DNA from: Vescimonas cirricatena | Lineage (GTDB): Bacteria > Bacillota > Clostridia > Oscillospirales > Oscillospiraceae | Direction of reading: 5' to 3' | Assembly: GCF_020687045.1 (NCBI RefSeq) | Contig: NZ_JAJEPW010000003.1 | Span: 1-64,000, forward strand | Length of the DNA: 64,000 bases | The notes under the pieces: model-generated | The model's input: only the letters and a program-made list of their open reading frames with translations | Databases searched by the model: none | What the model was told of the DNA's origin: nothing | Position numbers and translations under genes: made by a program | Part shown: piece after piece, positions 6,883 to 15,074 of the stretch | Position numbering within the stretch: the first letter of the stretch is position 1 | How the letters are laid out: each line of letters starts with the position of its first letter

Positions 6883-7374
6883 ATGATTTTACAAACGATC
6901 CTGGAAGGCATAGGGCTGGGCGTTCTGCTCATTTTGGTTTGCGCCATCGGTATCCGCAAGGGCGCGGTGGGCATGGTGCATCTTTACAGCCAGGAGGTGC
7001 AGGAGCGGTGCGTAACGCTGGGACTTACAACACACGAAAAAATCAAGCGAAACGCCCTGCTATGCAAAGCCATCTGCGTTCCCGGCTATATTGCCTATGT
7101 GCTGGTGTGCGTCTATGCGGTGAACGGTGCGCGGGGTTTTCGTGCGGGCTTCTGGCAGCTTCTGGTCATACTGTCCGTTATGAATCTCATAGACCGATTT
7201 TGGGTTGACGGCTATTGGGTAGGACATACGAACGCATGGGAAATTCCGGGAACGGAAGACCTGAAACCCTACATTACAGCCAAGGATAAGGGCAAAAAGT
7301 GGCTGTTCGGCACAATTGGTATGGCGGTCATTTCGGCAGCACTGGCGGCGATTATGTCGGTATTTATTCACTGA
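6883..7374 (+). CDS. small membrane protein, family with D-x-WVGH motif (copy 1)
   Basis: A 163-residue integral membrane protein with about four hydrophobic segments (residues 5-24, 64-83, 92-104, 145-162). Its core NLIDRFWVDGYWVGHTNAWE, followed by IPGTED, aligns with NVYDGVVIDRLWVGHSRFWV, followed by LPGLED, in the protein at 12970. A more distant relative is at 11850. Conserved Asp, Trp and His next to a membrane segment suggest a polar or metal site. I do not recognise the family and assign no reaction. Confidence 0.75.
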   Translation: MILQTILEGIGLGVLLILVCAIGIRKGAVGMVHLYSQEVQERCVTLGLTTHEKIKRNALLCKAICVPGYIAYVLVCVYAVNGARGFRAGFWQLLVILSVMNLIDRFWVDGYWVGHTNAWEIPGTEDLKPYITAKDKGKKWLFGTIGMAVISAALAAIMSVFIH

Positions 7375-7387
7375 AGGAGATACCTAT

Positions 7388-8218
7388 ATGAAATATAAAA
7401 TCGAGAAAAACACCGTACAGGAGACGCTGATCATTCCGTTGTATGCGCGGAAGGTCTGCTCAGAACTATACCCGAATCTTTACCGGGACGAAACAGCGGT
7501 GCGGCTGATTAACGAGATCGACTACGATTTTTCTGAGGCGGAGAAAAAATCCCGCAGCCTGATGCAGCGTTTCGGTTCACTGGAGGTGGCCATGCGGCAG
7601 AATGACCTTGCTTTTGAGGTGCGGGATTATCTGAAAGACCACCCCCATGCGGCGGTGGTCAATCTGGGCTGCGGACTGGACAGCACAGGGAGAAGCTGCG
7701 ACAACGGCAGTTGCAAGATTTATAATCTGGATCTCCCGGATGTGATCGCCGTGCGCAATGAGCTGCTGCCCACCGGGGAGCGGGAGGAAAACATCCCCTG
7801 CAATTTGAACGATACCGAATGGTTCTCCCAAATCGATGCCTCCGGCGGCGCGGTGTTCTTTGCCTCCGGCGTGTTCTACTACTTTCTGACGGAACAGGTC
7901 AAAGCATTGGTGCAAAAAATGGCGGACGCCTTCCCCGGCGGCGTGCTGGTGTTTGACGCTGCAAATCGGACGGCGGTGAAGATGATCGCCAAGACATGGC
8001 TCAGGACGGCGAAAATCAAGGATGTCGGCGCATATTTTGCGGTTTCGGACGCTCCCCAAGAGATCAGTGCGTGGGATAGCCGCTTGCAGGTCACAAGCCG
8101 CGGCTATATGCTGGGCTACAACGATCTCCGCGATCCTTCCGTCAGCGGCTTTTTCCGTTTTCTTGCCAAAGTCGGTGACGGAATGATGAAGATGCAGATT
8201 GTAAAGATCAACTTTTGA
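7388..8218 (+). CDS. leucine carboxyl methyltransferase-type (LCM) SAM methyltransferase
   Basis: A 276-residue protein of the LCM / polyketide O-methyltransferase type. It has PLYARKVCSELYPNLYRDETAVRLI at the start, motif I VVNLGCGLDSTGRS and KIYNLDLPDVIAVRNELL, then GVFYYFLTEQVKALVQ and a PGGVLVFDAAN strand. Such enzymes usually methylate carboxyl or hydroxyl groups of proteins or small molecules. The start is fixed by AAGGAGA seven bases before the ATG; a longer in-frame reading from 7316 runs through the previous gene. It is the third methyltransferase type in the operon. Confidence 0.85.
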   Translation: MKYKIEKNTVQETLIIPLYARKVCSELYPNLYRDETAVRLINEIDYDFSEAEKKSRSLMQRFGSLEVAMRQNDLAFEVRDYLKDHPHAAVVNLGCGLDSTGRSCDNGSCKIYNLDLPDVIAVRNELLPTGEREENIPCNLNDTEWFSQIDASGGAVFFASGVFYYFLTEQVKALVQKMADAFPGGVLVFDAANRTAVKMIAKTWLRTAKIKDVGAYFAVSDAPQEISAWDSRLQVTSRGYMLGYNDLRDPSVSGFFRFLAKVGDGMMKMQIVKINF

Positions 8219-8232
8219 AAGAGGCATTTTGA

Positions 8233-9165
8233 ATGAAACACATCCACTTTGATGTTGAAAGCGATGGCTTTTACGGCGCGTATTGGGCGTGCAAGGACGG
8301 ATCGGACTGCACCGTCATCGCCATGCTCGGCGACGACCCCGAGGATTATATGGCGCGCTCGGCGGTGAAGTGGCTGATTCGCCTCGGCGTGAACATTTTG
8401 ACCATGTCGCCTGCAAAAAAGGACTACGGTCATCACAACTATCCCCTTGAACGCATCGAAAAAGCAATGGCATGGCTCAAATTACACGGAAACGAAAAAA
8501 TAGGCATTGCGGGAGCCTCAACGACAGGTACCCTCGCCCTGACGGCAGCATCGATATTCAGCGACATTTCTCTAACCATTGCAATGACACCCAGCGACTT
8601 TGTGTGGCAGGGGTTCATGCAGGGCAAAAAGGATGGCTGCAAGGAATGGCCAATCGAGGGAGAATCACTCTTTTCTTGCAAGGGAAAGCCCTTGCCATAC
8701 ATGCCGTTTTGCTATCAGCGCCCTGACTATTGGCGCATAATCTCGGAGGAGTCCAAACGCACCGGCAATATGATTGCCTCCCGCAAGCTGTTTGACGACT
8801 CTGAAGCGGCGCACCCGATTACCGAGGAGGAATTCATAAAGGTCGAGAATATCCGCGGCAAGCCGTTTCTTGTCGGCGCAGAGGACGACGCACTTTGGGA
8901 CACCGCAAAATATATCCGCCGCATGGAAAAACGCCTTGCGGAGAAACCGCACTCCTGCGAAGTCGAGGCGGTCGTATATGAGCACGGCACGCATTTTGTT
9001 TTCCCCGACGGTATGCTCAAGACCATGCTTCCCGTCGGCTCGGCACTGTTTGTCAAGCTGGCGTTCAGCGCTGCGAAGAAATATCCCAGGGAGTGTAAAA
9101 CGGCTCGCATTGACATTGACCGCCGCATGACCCGCGTGATATGCGATTGGAGGGACAAAAAGTGA
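8233..9165 (+). CDS. alpha/beta hydrolase, acyl-CoA thioester hydrolase/BAAT C-terminal-like
   Basis: A 310-residue protein with the BAAT_C-type order: ALRRLG-like strand (AVKWLIRLGVNILTMSPAKK), nucleophile elbow GIAGASTTG (Ser96), acid in LVGAEDDALWDTAKY, and His in YEHGTHFVFPD. Relatives cleave or transfer acyl groups from CoA thioesters. That the substrate is an acyl thioester is inference. The stop codon overlaps the GTG start of the next gene (GTGA), showing translational coupling. Confidence 0.8.
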   Translation: MKHIHFDVESDGFYGAYWACKDGSDCTVIAMLGDDPEDYMARSAVKWLIRLGVNILTMSPAKKDYGHHNYPLERIEKAMAWLKLHGNEKIGIAGASTTGTLALTAASIFSDISLTIAMTPSDFVWQGFMQGKKDGCKEWPIEGESLFSCKGKPLPYMPFCYQRPDYWRIISEESKRTGNMIASRKLFDDSEAAHPITEEEFIKVENIRGKPFLVGAEDDALWDTAKYIRRMEKRLAEKPHSCEVEAVVYEHGTHFVFPDGMLKTMLPVGSALFVKLAFSAAKKYPRECKTARIDIDRRMTRVICDWRDKK

Positions 9166-9794
9166 CCTATTTGGGAATGCCTTTCGGCATGTGGACGATG
9201 TTTGCGCCGTCCTTCCGAAACCAGCTGACAGCGGTGTTCGGCTACGGTACGAATACGGCAAAAGCCATCACGAAAAAAGCAAAGCCTAAATACAGGGAGA
9301 TCATCTCCGAGCTGCCTGAATTTGAAAAAGGCGACCGATTCAAGATGAACCTCGTCAACTGCGCGATGATCGGTGCTTTTATTCTCTCCATGCCGCAGCG
9401 TCCGGAGGTGGACAGGCTGACGGATTACTATGCAAAAGCCATGATGACTGCGCCCATGCAGTGGTTCTGCCGCAAGAGCGGAAAAAGCAAGTTCACCGAA
9501 AAGGATATTGCCACTATGAAGGCAACAGCCGCTCTGAAAGCCGCCGACCGCAACCCCTATTCGTGGAACATGGAGTTTTACGAATACCCGGATGGCAGCG
9601 GCTACGAGGGACGCTTTACCAAATGCGGCATCTGTGTGCTGATGAAAGAGCTGGGGCTGTACGACCTAACCCCCGCCCTGTGCCATCTGGACTACACCAT
9701 GAGCGAGGCGGGCGGCGCGACTGATTTTGTGCGGCAGTACACTCTCGCCTCCGGCGGACCCTACTGCGACTGCGGGTATAAAAAGAAAGGGTAA
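9162..9794 (+). CDS. ATC-hydrolase-family protein (paralog 1)
   Basis: A 210-residue protein resembling the L-2-amino-thiazoline-4-carboxylate (ATC) hydrolase family. Its C-terminal signature is C-x18-C-x2-D (CGICVLMKELGLYDLTPALC, then HLD) followed by YTLASGGPYCDCGY. The first Cys-Pro of the family is Cys-Gly here. True ATC hydrolases open a thiazoline ring on the way to cysteine, but most family members are uncharacterised, so only the fold is claimed. The GTG at 9162 has GGAGGG seven bases upstream and overlaps the previous stop; the ATG at 9141 lacks a site. Confidence 0.7.
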   Translation: MTYLGMPFGMWTMFAPSFRNQLTAVFGYGTNTAKAITKKAKPKYREIISELPEFEKGDRFKMNLVNCAMIGAFILSMPQRPEVDRLTDYYAKAMMTAPMQWFCRKSGKSKFTEKDIATMKATAALKAADRNPYSWNMEFYEYPDGSGYEGRFTKCGICVLMKELGLYDLTPALCHLDYTMSEAGGATDFVRQYTLASGGPYCDCGYKKKG

Positions 9795-9800
9795 CGGACG

Positions 9801-10406
9801 ATGAAGAGGAAGGAAACCTATCTTTCCCGTGATTTCCGGGAGACTGTGGCACTGCGCTTTCCCGCGCAAGCAAAGGAACTGAACACCGCTTTCGATATGC
9901 GCCTGAGTGCGCTGCTGGCTGAAAATGCGGGTGCAAGCAAGGAAAAGCAATACCACCTCAAGCGGCAGATATTGCCGGGCATTGCGGCCTACGAGACCTT
10001 ACAGCGGGTCATGCCGAAAGAGGAGGCGCTGCAAACCGTGCACGGCTATGTGGAGCGCTTGGCGAGAACGAGCCACAAACAGCTTGCCGCCCTGCTGCAC
10101 ATACCGGGGCTTTACCGCCTTGTCCCCGGCGTTTTCGTCAAATCCACCCGGAGCGTTTTCGGCCTGGCGGCGGGCTTTGCCCCAAAAGAACTGCAGACCG
10201 GTAACGGCGTCTGGCGTGTGGATATGATGGAGTGTCCCTATCACGACACCTGCGCAGAATACGGCTGCCCAGAGCTGTGCCGCTGCTTTTGCGACAGCGA
10301 CGACATCAGCTATACCGGGCTGCATCCGAAGCTGATCTGGGAGAGAAGTATGACACTGGGGCGTGGAAATGACCGCTGCGATTTCTGCATGAAGGTCGAA
10401 AAATAG
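9801..10406 (+). CDS. ATC-hydrolase-family protein (paralog 2, cysteine-rich)
   Basis: A 201-residue protein with the same C-terminal signature, C-x18-C-x2-D (CPYHDTCAEYGCPELCRCFC, then DSD) followed by TLGRGNDRCDFCM. It has extra cysteines inside the signature, unlike the other three paralogs, so it could bind a metal differently. The N-terminal half is helical and unlike the other paralogs. It starts six bases after the previous gene. The substrate is unknown. Confidence 0.68.
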   Translation: MKRKETYLSRDFRETVALRFPAQAKELNTAFDMRLSALLAENAGASKEKQYHLKRQILPGIAAYETLQRVMPKEEALQTVHGYVERLARTSHKQLAALLHIPGLYRLVPGVFVKSTRSVFGLAAGFAPKELQTGNGVWRVDMMECPYHDTCAEYGCPELCRCFCDSDDISYTGLHPKLIWERSMTLGRGNDRCDFCMKVEK

Positions 10407-10423
10407 CCGGGAGGCAGATTGGT

Positions 10424-11206
10424 ATGGACATCAAACGATTCGGCAATAGACAAGGAAAGACCATTATGCTGCTGCACGGAAATCTTATGTGTTGGCGGCA
10501 GTTTGAGAATCTGATCCCGCTGCTGGAAAAGAAATTCTGCGTGTATGCCGTCAGTTTCGACGGCTTTGACGGAACAGGCGAAACGACCTACACGACCGCT
10601 CAGGCTCAGGCGGACAAGCTGGCGGAATATATTGAAAAAGAACTGGACGGACGGCTGGACCTGCTTTATGCAGAGTCGCTGGGCTGCGGACCGACTATTT
10701 TTCTGAAGGCTTCCCCAAACATTCAAATCGGTCGAATGATCCTCAGCGGGCCGGAGTATCTGGATTTTGGCGTGCTGAATCGACTGATTTTGAAGGTCAT
10801 GCCGCAAAAGCAGTATCGAACGGCACACGAAAAGTATATGCCTGCATGGGCGTTGCGCTTTATGGGGCAGACGGAGCAGGGAATGCAGACCATGCTCCGC
10901 CGTATCCCGGATCATATCAGCTTGGAATCCGTCCGGGCCACTTGGGAGGCAGGGCTTTATCTCTATCGGACGGACTTTCCGGTACAGCCCGATGCAAAGG
11001 TCGCCTGCTGGTACGGAGAAAAAGAAGGGCATATGAAAAAGGCCATCCAGCGACTGCGGAAGGCATATCCGGGTCTGATCGTCCGCTGCTTCCCCGGTTT
11101 TGGTCATGGTGAGATCATCAATCATCCGGCGCTGCTTGCATCGGAGCTGGAACGCTTTCTGACGGATGGCGGAACAGAGAGATGTGCTGAAGAATCAGGA
11201 AAGTGA
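10424..11206 (+). CDS. alpha/beta hydrolase
   Basis: A 260-residue protein of the classical alpha/beta-hydrolase fold. The oxyanion region is IMLLHGNLMCWRQF, the nucleophile elbow YAESLGC (Ser near residue 87), a candidate acid lies in ACWYGEKEGHMKKAI, and the His in FPGFGHGEIINHP. Family members include esterases, C-C hydrolases and thioesterases. It is distinct from the two other hydrolases of the operon, so three different acyl- or ester-cleaving scaffolds sit in one transcript. GGGAGG lies nine bases before the ATG. Confidence 0.82.
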   Translation: MDIKRFGNRQGKTIMLLHGNLMCWRQFENLIPLLEKKFCVYAVSFDGFDGTGETTYTTAQAQADKLAEYIEKELDGRLDLLYAESLGCGPTIFLKASPNIQIGRMILSGPEYLDFGVLNRLILKVMPQKQYRTAHEKYMPAWALRFMGQTEQGMQTMLRRIPDHISLESVRATWEAGLYLYRTDFPVQPDAKVACWYGEKEGHMKKAIQRLRKAYPGLIVRCFPGFGHGEIINHPALLASELERFLTDGGTERCAEESGK

Positions 11207-11212
11207 AATACA

Positions 11213-11853
11213 ATGAAAGTTACAACATTGGACGAAAAATCCATCCATGATATCGGTCACGCTTTCGGCTATTACGACTACGGAGAGGAAACGGGAATGT
11301 CCGCTGCCTTTTCCGGGAAAGAAGCCACGGCAAACTATATCTGCGCCTATGTGCGCGGGGTGCTGCGGGGCGGCTTTCTGCACACCACCGGCGAGCGGGG
11401 CGAGGGCTATATCGCCTACAAGCTGCCGAAGCAGAAACTGGGCGTCAGGACGCTGTGGCCCATTGCAAAGGGGATGCTGCGCAATTCCAGCCTGAAGAGG
11501 CTCGTGCACTTCGCTATGGCCATCAAGCGCGGCGGTGTGCCACTGCAAGATCGCATGGACAAGGAGAAGAAGCCGTATATCTTTGTAGGGCTTGTCTGTG
11601 TGCGGGAGCAGTATCAGGACAGGGCTATATGCGCAAGGTTATGGATATTGCCTTTGCCGAGGGCAACCGGCTGGGCGTGCCGGTAATTCTGGAGACCGAT
11701 GCCAAGTCCAAGTGCGACAAATATGTCCATCTGGGCATGGAACTTGCCGGAGTGCGGGACATCGGCGAATTTGGAAAGCTGTATGACCTGATCAAAAAAC
11801 CGGACGCGGAAAAGCAGCAGTCTGTCAGTACGGAGGCATCAACATCAAAATGA
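11213..11853 (+). pseudogene. GNAT-type N-acetyltransferase, frameshifted
   Basis: Frame 1 runs 11213-11686 and carries KPYIFVGLVCVREQYQ. The continuation GQGYMRKVMDIAFAEG, then RLGVPVILETD and KYVHLGMELAG, lies in another frame ending at 11853. This order (V...P..QGKGYGR.LM..A......VPV.LET......Y...GF) is the acetyl-CoA-binding and C-terminal part of GNAT enzymes. One base, probably a G in CAGGACAGGG near 11616-11622, is missing. Restoring it gives about 213 residues. It is either a real frameshift or an indel error. The stop overlaps the next ATG (ATGA), which favours one original gene. Confidence 0.75.
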
Positions 11854-12341
11854 AAATCACGGTTCTTGTAACGCTCATGGTATTTCTGGCATACTTTCTT
11901 GTTTTATACGGCGGGGTGGGTTTCATTCAGGACAAGCGTTTTTTCTCATCCGCACCAAAGGAAAATCTGGACGCAATCCCCGATACAAAGGAACGATTTC
12001 CCGGCGCACATAGTATCGGCTGGGTGATTGAGATCATTGCCATCCTGCTTTTTCTCGCTGCGGCGGCACTAAGCGTATGGGACGGCGTCAGAAACGGCTT
12101 CGGCTTCCTGGACTTCTTTGTGCGGTTTCTCGCCGTGCTCTACGCCATGGAGATCTACGACATCATTTTCTTTGACTGGGTGCTGCTGTGCCACTCCAAT
12201 TTCTTTCCGCATTTCTATCCGGAGCTGAAGGGCGTGGTCGGTCCGCATATGTTCGGCTATAACAAGCAAACACATATCTGGCACTTTGTGATCTACATTC
12301 CCGCCTCCGCTGTGGCAGCGTGGCTTTGCGCGCTGCTTTGA
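11850..12341 (+). CDS. small membrane protein, D-x-WVGH family relative (copy 2)
   Basis: A 163-residue protein with about four membrane segments (residues 4-25, 56-78, 85-107, 143-163). The segment AMEIYDIIFFDWVLLCHSNF parallels the D...D..WVGH core of the proteins at 6883 and 12970, with LLCH in place of WVGH. A Pro/His-rich loop (FFPHFYPELKG) follows. The start overlaps the end of the acetyltransferase reading (ATGA). Function unknown; membership in the same family is my inference from the shared pattern and length. Confidence 0.7.
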   Translation: MKITVLVTLMVFLAYFLVLYGGVGFIQDKRFFSSAPKENLDAIPDTKERFPGAHSIGWVIEIIAILLFLAAAALSVWDGVRNGFGFLDFFVRFLAVLYAMEIYDIIFFDWVLLCHSNFFPHFYPELKGVVGPHMFGYNKQTHIWHFVIYIPASAVAAWLCALL

Positions 12342-12385
12342 GGACGTGTGACAGAAGCAATCGTTTTGGGAGGCAGAGATTTTCT

Positions 12386-12892
12386 ATGCGTGTGATAAAA
12401 AAAGTCCTGCATGAAAAAAGAAAAACAACAGAAGCCCATATCCAGCAGCTTCAGCAGGCGGGGAAACAGGGTGTCCGATATACAGCGATGATGCCGGATA
12501 TTCCGTTCCTGATGTTGGGGCTAATCAGCGATATTGGCTGGATGATCCACTTGATTGCAGGTGTTATTTACTTTTGAAGAAACGGCTTTTGCCATGTGCT
12601 GGACTATGCGGCGCTACTTGCGCTGGCGGGCGTCCTGTTCGGTGTTGCGTATCTAATTTATCTGAACAAGATCCACGAAAAGGAGATTGCCACAAAGCTC
12701 CAAAAGAATTTGAGCTTTGGGATAACGGTTTATTCCGGACTGGCAGGGGCGGTTGTCGGAATGACTCAGATCACAACAGCGGGCGTTTCCTCAGTGCTTG
12801 TATGGCTCATCGTTGGCGGTGTTCTTAACTTCGTCGCAGGACTGCCAATCTACCTCTCCTTCAAAAAAGAAATTTTCTATGGGGTGCAATGA
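12386..12892 (+). pseudogene. membrane protein gene interrupted by an in-frame TGA
   Basis: Codons from the ATG at 12386 give 63 residues ending GWMIHLIAGVIYF, then TGA at 12575-12577. The same frame stays open to 12892 (after a GTG at 12596) with VLDYAALLALAGVLFGVAYL and two more hydrophobic segments. Read through, the product is about 168 residues with four or five membrane segments, the same size class as its neighbours. A TGG-to-TGA change would explain it. Reinitiation at GTG 12596 could yield a 98-residue product, but no good ribosome site precedes it. Confidence 0.65.
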
Positions 12893-12922
12893 CTTTATGA
12901 ACCGCAATAGGAGGCGAAGAAA

Positions 12923-12973
12923 ATGGGAGCATATGCCCGATTCGCACGCAGACTGAGAAGGGAAAAACAATGA
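12923..12973 (+). CDS. 16-codon basic mini-ORF overlapping the next gene
   Basis: MGAYARFARRLRREKQ, with AGGAGG eight bases upstream of the ATG at 12923 and a stop that overlaps the ATG of the 12970 gene (ATGA). The preceding leader (GAACCGCAATAGGAGGC) is repeated with few changes at 13485-13501 before the next gene. It may be a coupling leader or a relic of a duplicated start region. Confidence 0.35.
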   Translation: MGAYARFARRLRREKQ

Positions 12974-13449
12974 TCATACTGCAATTGTTGATTTATTGCC
13001 TGCTGTTTACCGCAATGGTAAAAATCGCTGTGATCGGCGGGGCGGTCAATGGACTGTACTTTTATCCCAAGACGGTGCAGGACCAAGCCATTGAGCTGGG
13101 ACTGATCGACCGCAATACGATGAACCGGAAACGAAAGCGCTTTATGATTTCGTTTTACATCGTGATGCTTGCTGCTCTTGTGCTGATTATTGGTATGTGG
13201 AACAGGGCTTCTATCTTTGGTGAAGCCTATTGGCAGGCGCTGCTGCTTCTTGAGGTCATGAATGTTTACGATGGCGTTGTAATCGACAGGCTATGGGTCG
13301 GGCACAGCCGATTTTGGGTGCTGCCAGGGCTTGAAGATGCACCGTTTGTGCAGACCTGGCGGCAGGTGCTGAAAAGGCGAAGCATACTGGCGTTGATCTG
13401 GGTCGTAGGAGCGGCAATTGTCGGCGGTATTGTCGTTTTGATCTTCTAA
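12970..13449 (+). CDS. small membrane protein, D-x-WVGH family (copy 3)
   Basis: A 159-residue protein with about four membrane segments (residues 3-24, 57-75, 86-98, 139-158). The core YWQALLLLEVMNVYDGVVID, followed by RLWVGHSRFWVLPGLED, matches FWQLLVILSVMNLIDRFWVD, followed by GYWVGHTNAWEIPGTED, of the protein at 6883. The two are clear paralogs. Conserved Asp, Trp, Gly-His and Pro-Gly-x-Glu-Asp are clustered at one membrane face. Function unknown. Its start overlaps the 16-codon mini-ORF. Confidence 0.75.
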   Translation: MIILQLLIYCLLFTAMVKIAVIGGAVNGLYFYPKTVQDQAIELGLIDRNTMNRKRKRFMISFYIVMLAALVLIIGMWNRASIFGEAYWQALLLLEVMNVYDGVVIDRLWVGHSRFWVLPGLEDAPFVQTWRQVLKRRSILALIWVVGAAIVGGIVVLIF

Positions 13450-13468
13450 GAAGGAGGAAATTGCCCAA

Positions 13469-13513
13469 ATGAAAAGCAGAATCATGAACTGCAATCGGAG
13501 GCAAAAAAGATGA
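13469..13513 (+). CDS. 14-codon basic mini-ORF overlapping the next gene
   Basis: MKSRIMNCNRRQKR, preceded by AAGGAGGA and ending in a TGA that overlaps the ATG at 13510. It mirrors the mini-ORF at 12923: short, Arg/Lys-rich and stop-start coupled to a membrane protein gene. Confidence 0.35.
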   Translation: MKSRIMNCNRRQKR

Positions 13514-14229
13514 AGACGGAGAAACCGAAAAAGCTGATTCGATGGTACATTCTCGGTGCGATCGGAGCAGTTCTGATGGCTGCCGGGGACTGGCTGCTGG
13601 GGTGCGTTCCGCTTCAGAAAACCGACACCAGCCTTTTCAACAGAGCCTGTTATCTGTCTGGCTCTTATGGGCTGTGGAGGCCCGTGCTTACCGTTGGACT
13701 GGGAGCGATTGGGGGCTTTCTCTATTACTTTGCGGTAAAAGCACTGAATGCGGACATTGATACAAAGTACAGAAAAACAAAGATCATTCAGTATCTGTGC
13801 GGAATTTTCACCGTTGCGGTGGCGCTGACGATCCACACCTGGGTGGCTACCATGGCGTGGTTCACCACCTATCTGGGCCCGCGCATCGGAGAAGAAGCCG
13901 CCATCGCGGCGGTCACCGCCTATCAGGACGGCATGCTCCTCGCCATTGCGCCGATGTACGTTCCGATGATACTGGCTTTCGGCATCCATTTTGTGATGCT
14001 GCTTGCGGGCAAGACATGGTATTCCCGGTGGATGCTGGCTTTTCACCCGGTCACATGGAACATTCTGCTGGCAGGCGTCCCGGATATTGCCCAAGCGATG
14101 CAGGTGCCTGTCGATACATGGATGTCCGTAATGAGCCAGAGCAGCACCAATACCGCCATCGTGATCTGGTGCATTGCGGCGGCGGTTTATGCGAGAAACA
14201 ATTTTAAGAGAAAGGAATCACTTACATGA
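13510..14229 (+). CDS. multi-pass membrane protein of unknown function
   Basis: A 239-residue protein with about six hydrophobic segments: residues 12-30, 58-76, 93-110, 143-165, 175-193 and 213-229. A Gly-Asp-Trp (GDWLLG) lies in the first segment and an HTWVATMAW stretch in the third. I do not recognise the family with certainty; it looks like one of the uncharacterised DUF-type membrane proteins of Clostridia. The stop overlaps the ATG of the membrane methyltransferase (ATGA), so the two are probably made together. Confidence 0.75.
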   Translation: MKTEKPKKLIRWYILGAIGAVLMAAGDWLLGCVPLQKTDTSLFNRACYLSGSYGLWRPVLTVGLGAIGGFLYYFAVKALNADIDTKYRKTKIIQYLCGIFTVAVALTIHTWVATMAWFTTYLGPRIGEEAAIAAVTAYQDGMLLAIAPMYVPMILAFGIHFVMLLAGKTWYSRWMLAFHPVTWNILLAGVPDIAQAMQVPVDTWMSVMSQSSTNTAIVIWCIAAAVYARNNFKRKESLT

Positions 14230-15044
14230 AAAGCACTATTTCTGATGTTCAAAAGAAAATCAAAGTGGGAACGCACGGAGAGGACTACGGCAGCTGGATG
14301 TCAAATCCGGTCTTCTATGTTTTTGGGGGAATTGCGCTGGTGACGCTGGTGCTGACTGCACTGTCTTTTACCGTATTCCGCATCACGGTTTTGGGCGTTG
14401 TGTTCGCCGCAGCCACCGTGATTCTGGTGGCACTGCTGTGCTGGATGGCGTGGATCCGCCGCCAGTACGCCTTCGGCAAAGGCGGCATGATGGAAAAGGT
14501 GCATCAGACAATTCTGAGCAGCCTTGACTTTGACGGTCACGGAAGCCTGTTGGAGGTCGGCTGCGGCTCCGGTGCGCTGGCGGTCCGTGCAGCGCTCACA
14601 TGGCCGGAGGCGAAGATCACCGGCCTTGATTATTGGGGCGCCATGTACAACTACAGCAAAGCACTCTGCGAAAAAAACGCGGCGTCCGAGGGTGTCGGTA
14701 AGCAATGCGGATTTGTCCACGGCGATGCCAATAAGCTGGATTTCCCGGACGGGAGCTTTGATGCTGTGATCAGCAACTACGTCTATCATAACATTATGGG
14801 TGCGGACAAGCATGCCCTGCTGCTGGAAAGCCTGCGGGTACTGAAAAAGGGCGGCGTGTTTGTCCTGCATGACAATATGAAGCCGCAGATGTACGGCGAC
14901 ATGAACGCCTTTGTGGAGGAACTGAGGGGCATGGGCTTTGCCGAGGTTCAGTATGTGGAGACCGCAGAGAAAATTTTCGGCTCGAAGCAGCGTGCCGCTA
15001 TGATGATGCTGGGCAACTCGGCCATGATCGTTGGAAGAAAATAA
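14226..15044 (+). CDS. membrane-anchored SAM-dependent methyltransferase
   Basis: A 272-residue protein. Two hydrophobic segments (about residues 28-52 and 54-75) precede a complete class I domain: LLEVGCGSGALAVRAA (motif I), AKITGLDYWGAMYNYSKA (motif II), HGDANKLDFPDGSFDAVISNYVYHNI and RVLKKGGVFVLHD. The anchor puts the catalytic domain at the membrane, so the substrate may be lipophilic or membrane-bound. It is the fifth methyltransferase of the operon and the only anchored one. Confidence 0.85.
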   Translation: MKSTISDVQKKIKVGTHGEDYGSWMSNPVFYVFGGIALVTLVLTALSFTVFRITVLGVVFAAATVILVALLCWMAWIRRQYAFGKGGMMEKVHQTILSSLDFDGHGSLLEVGCGSGALAVRAALTWPEAKITGLDYWGAMYNYSKALCEKNAASEGVGKQCGFVHGDANKLDFPDGSFDAVISNYVYHNIMGADKHALLLESLRVLKKGGVFVLHDNMKPQMYGDMNAFVEELRGMGFAEVQYVETAEKIFGSKQRAAMMMLGNSAMIVGRK

Positions 15045-15074
15045 CGCCGGAGATCGGCGTGGGAGACAATCCAT

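Noticed and set aside
4003..8218. rRNA methyltransferase antibiotic-resistance genes
   Set aside because: The motifs are those of small-molecule (UbiE-like, LCM-like) enzymes; no Erm, Cfr or RNA-binding features are seen.
12575..12577. Selenocysteine at the in-frame TGA
   Set aside because: I saw no convincing SECIS-like hairpin directly after the TGA, and the residue context is a membrane segment; a nonsense change is simpler.
12574..12828. 85-codon frame overlapping the interrupted membrane gene
   Set aside because: It is out of frame with the hydrophobic coding sequence, Cys/Arg-rich, and lacks a ribosome site.
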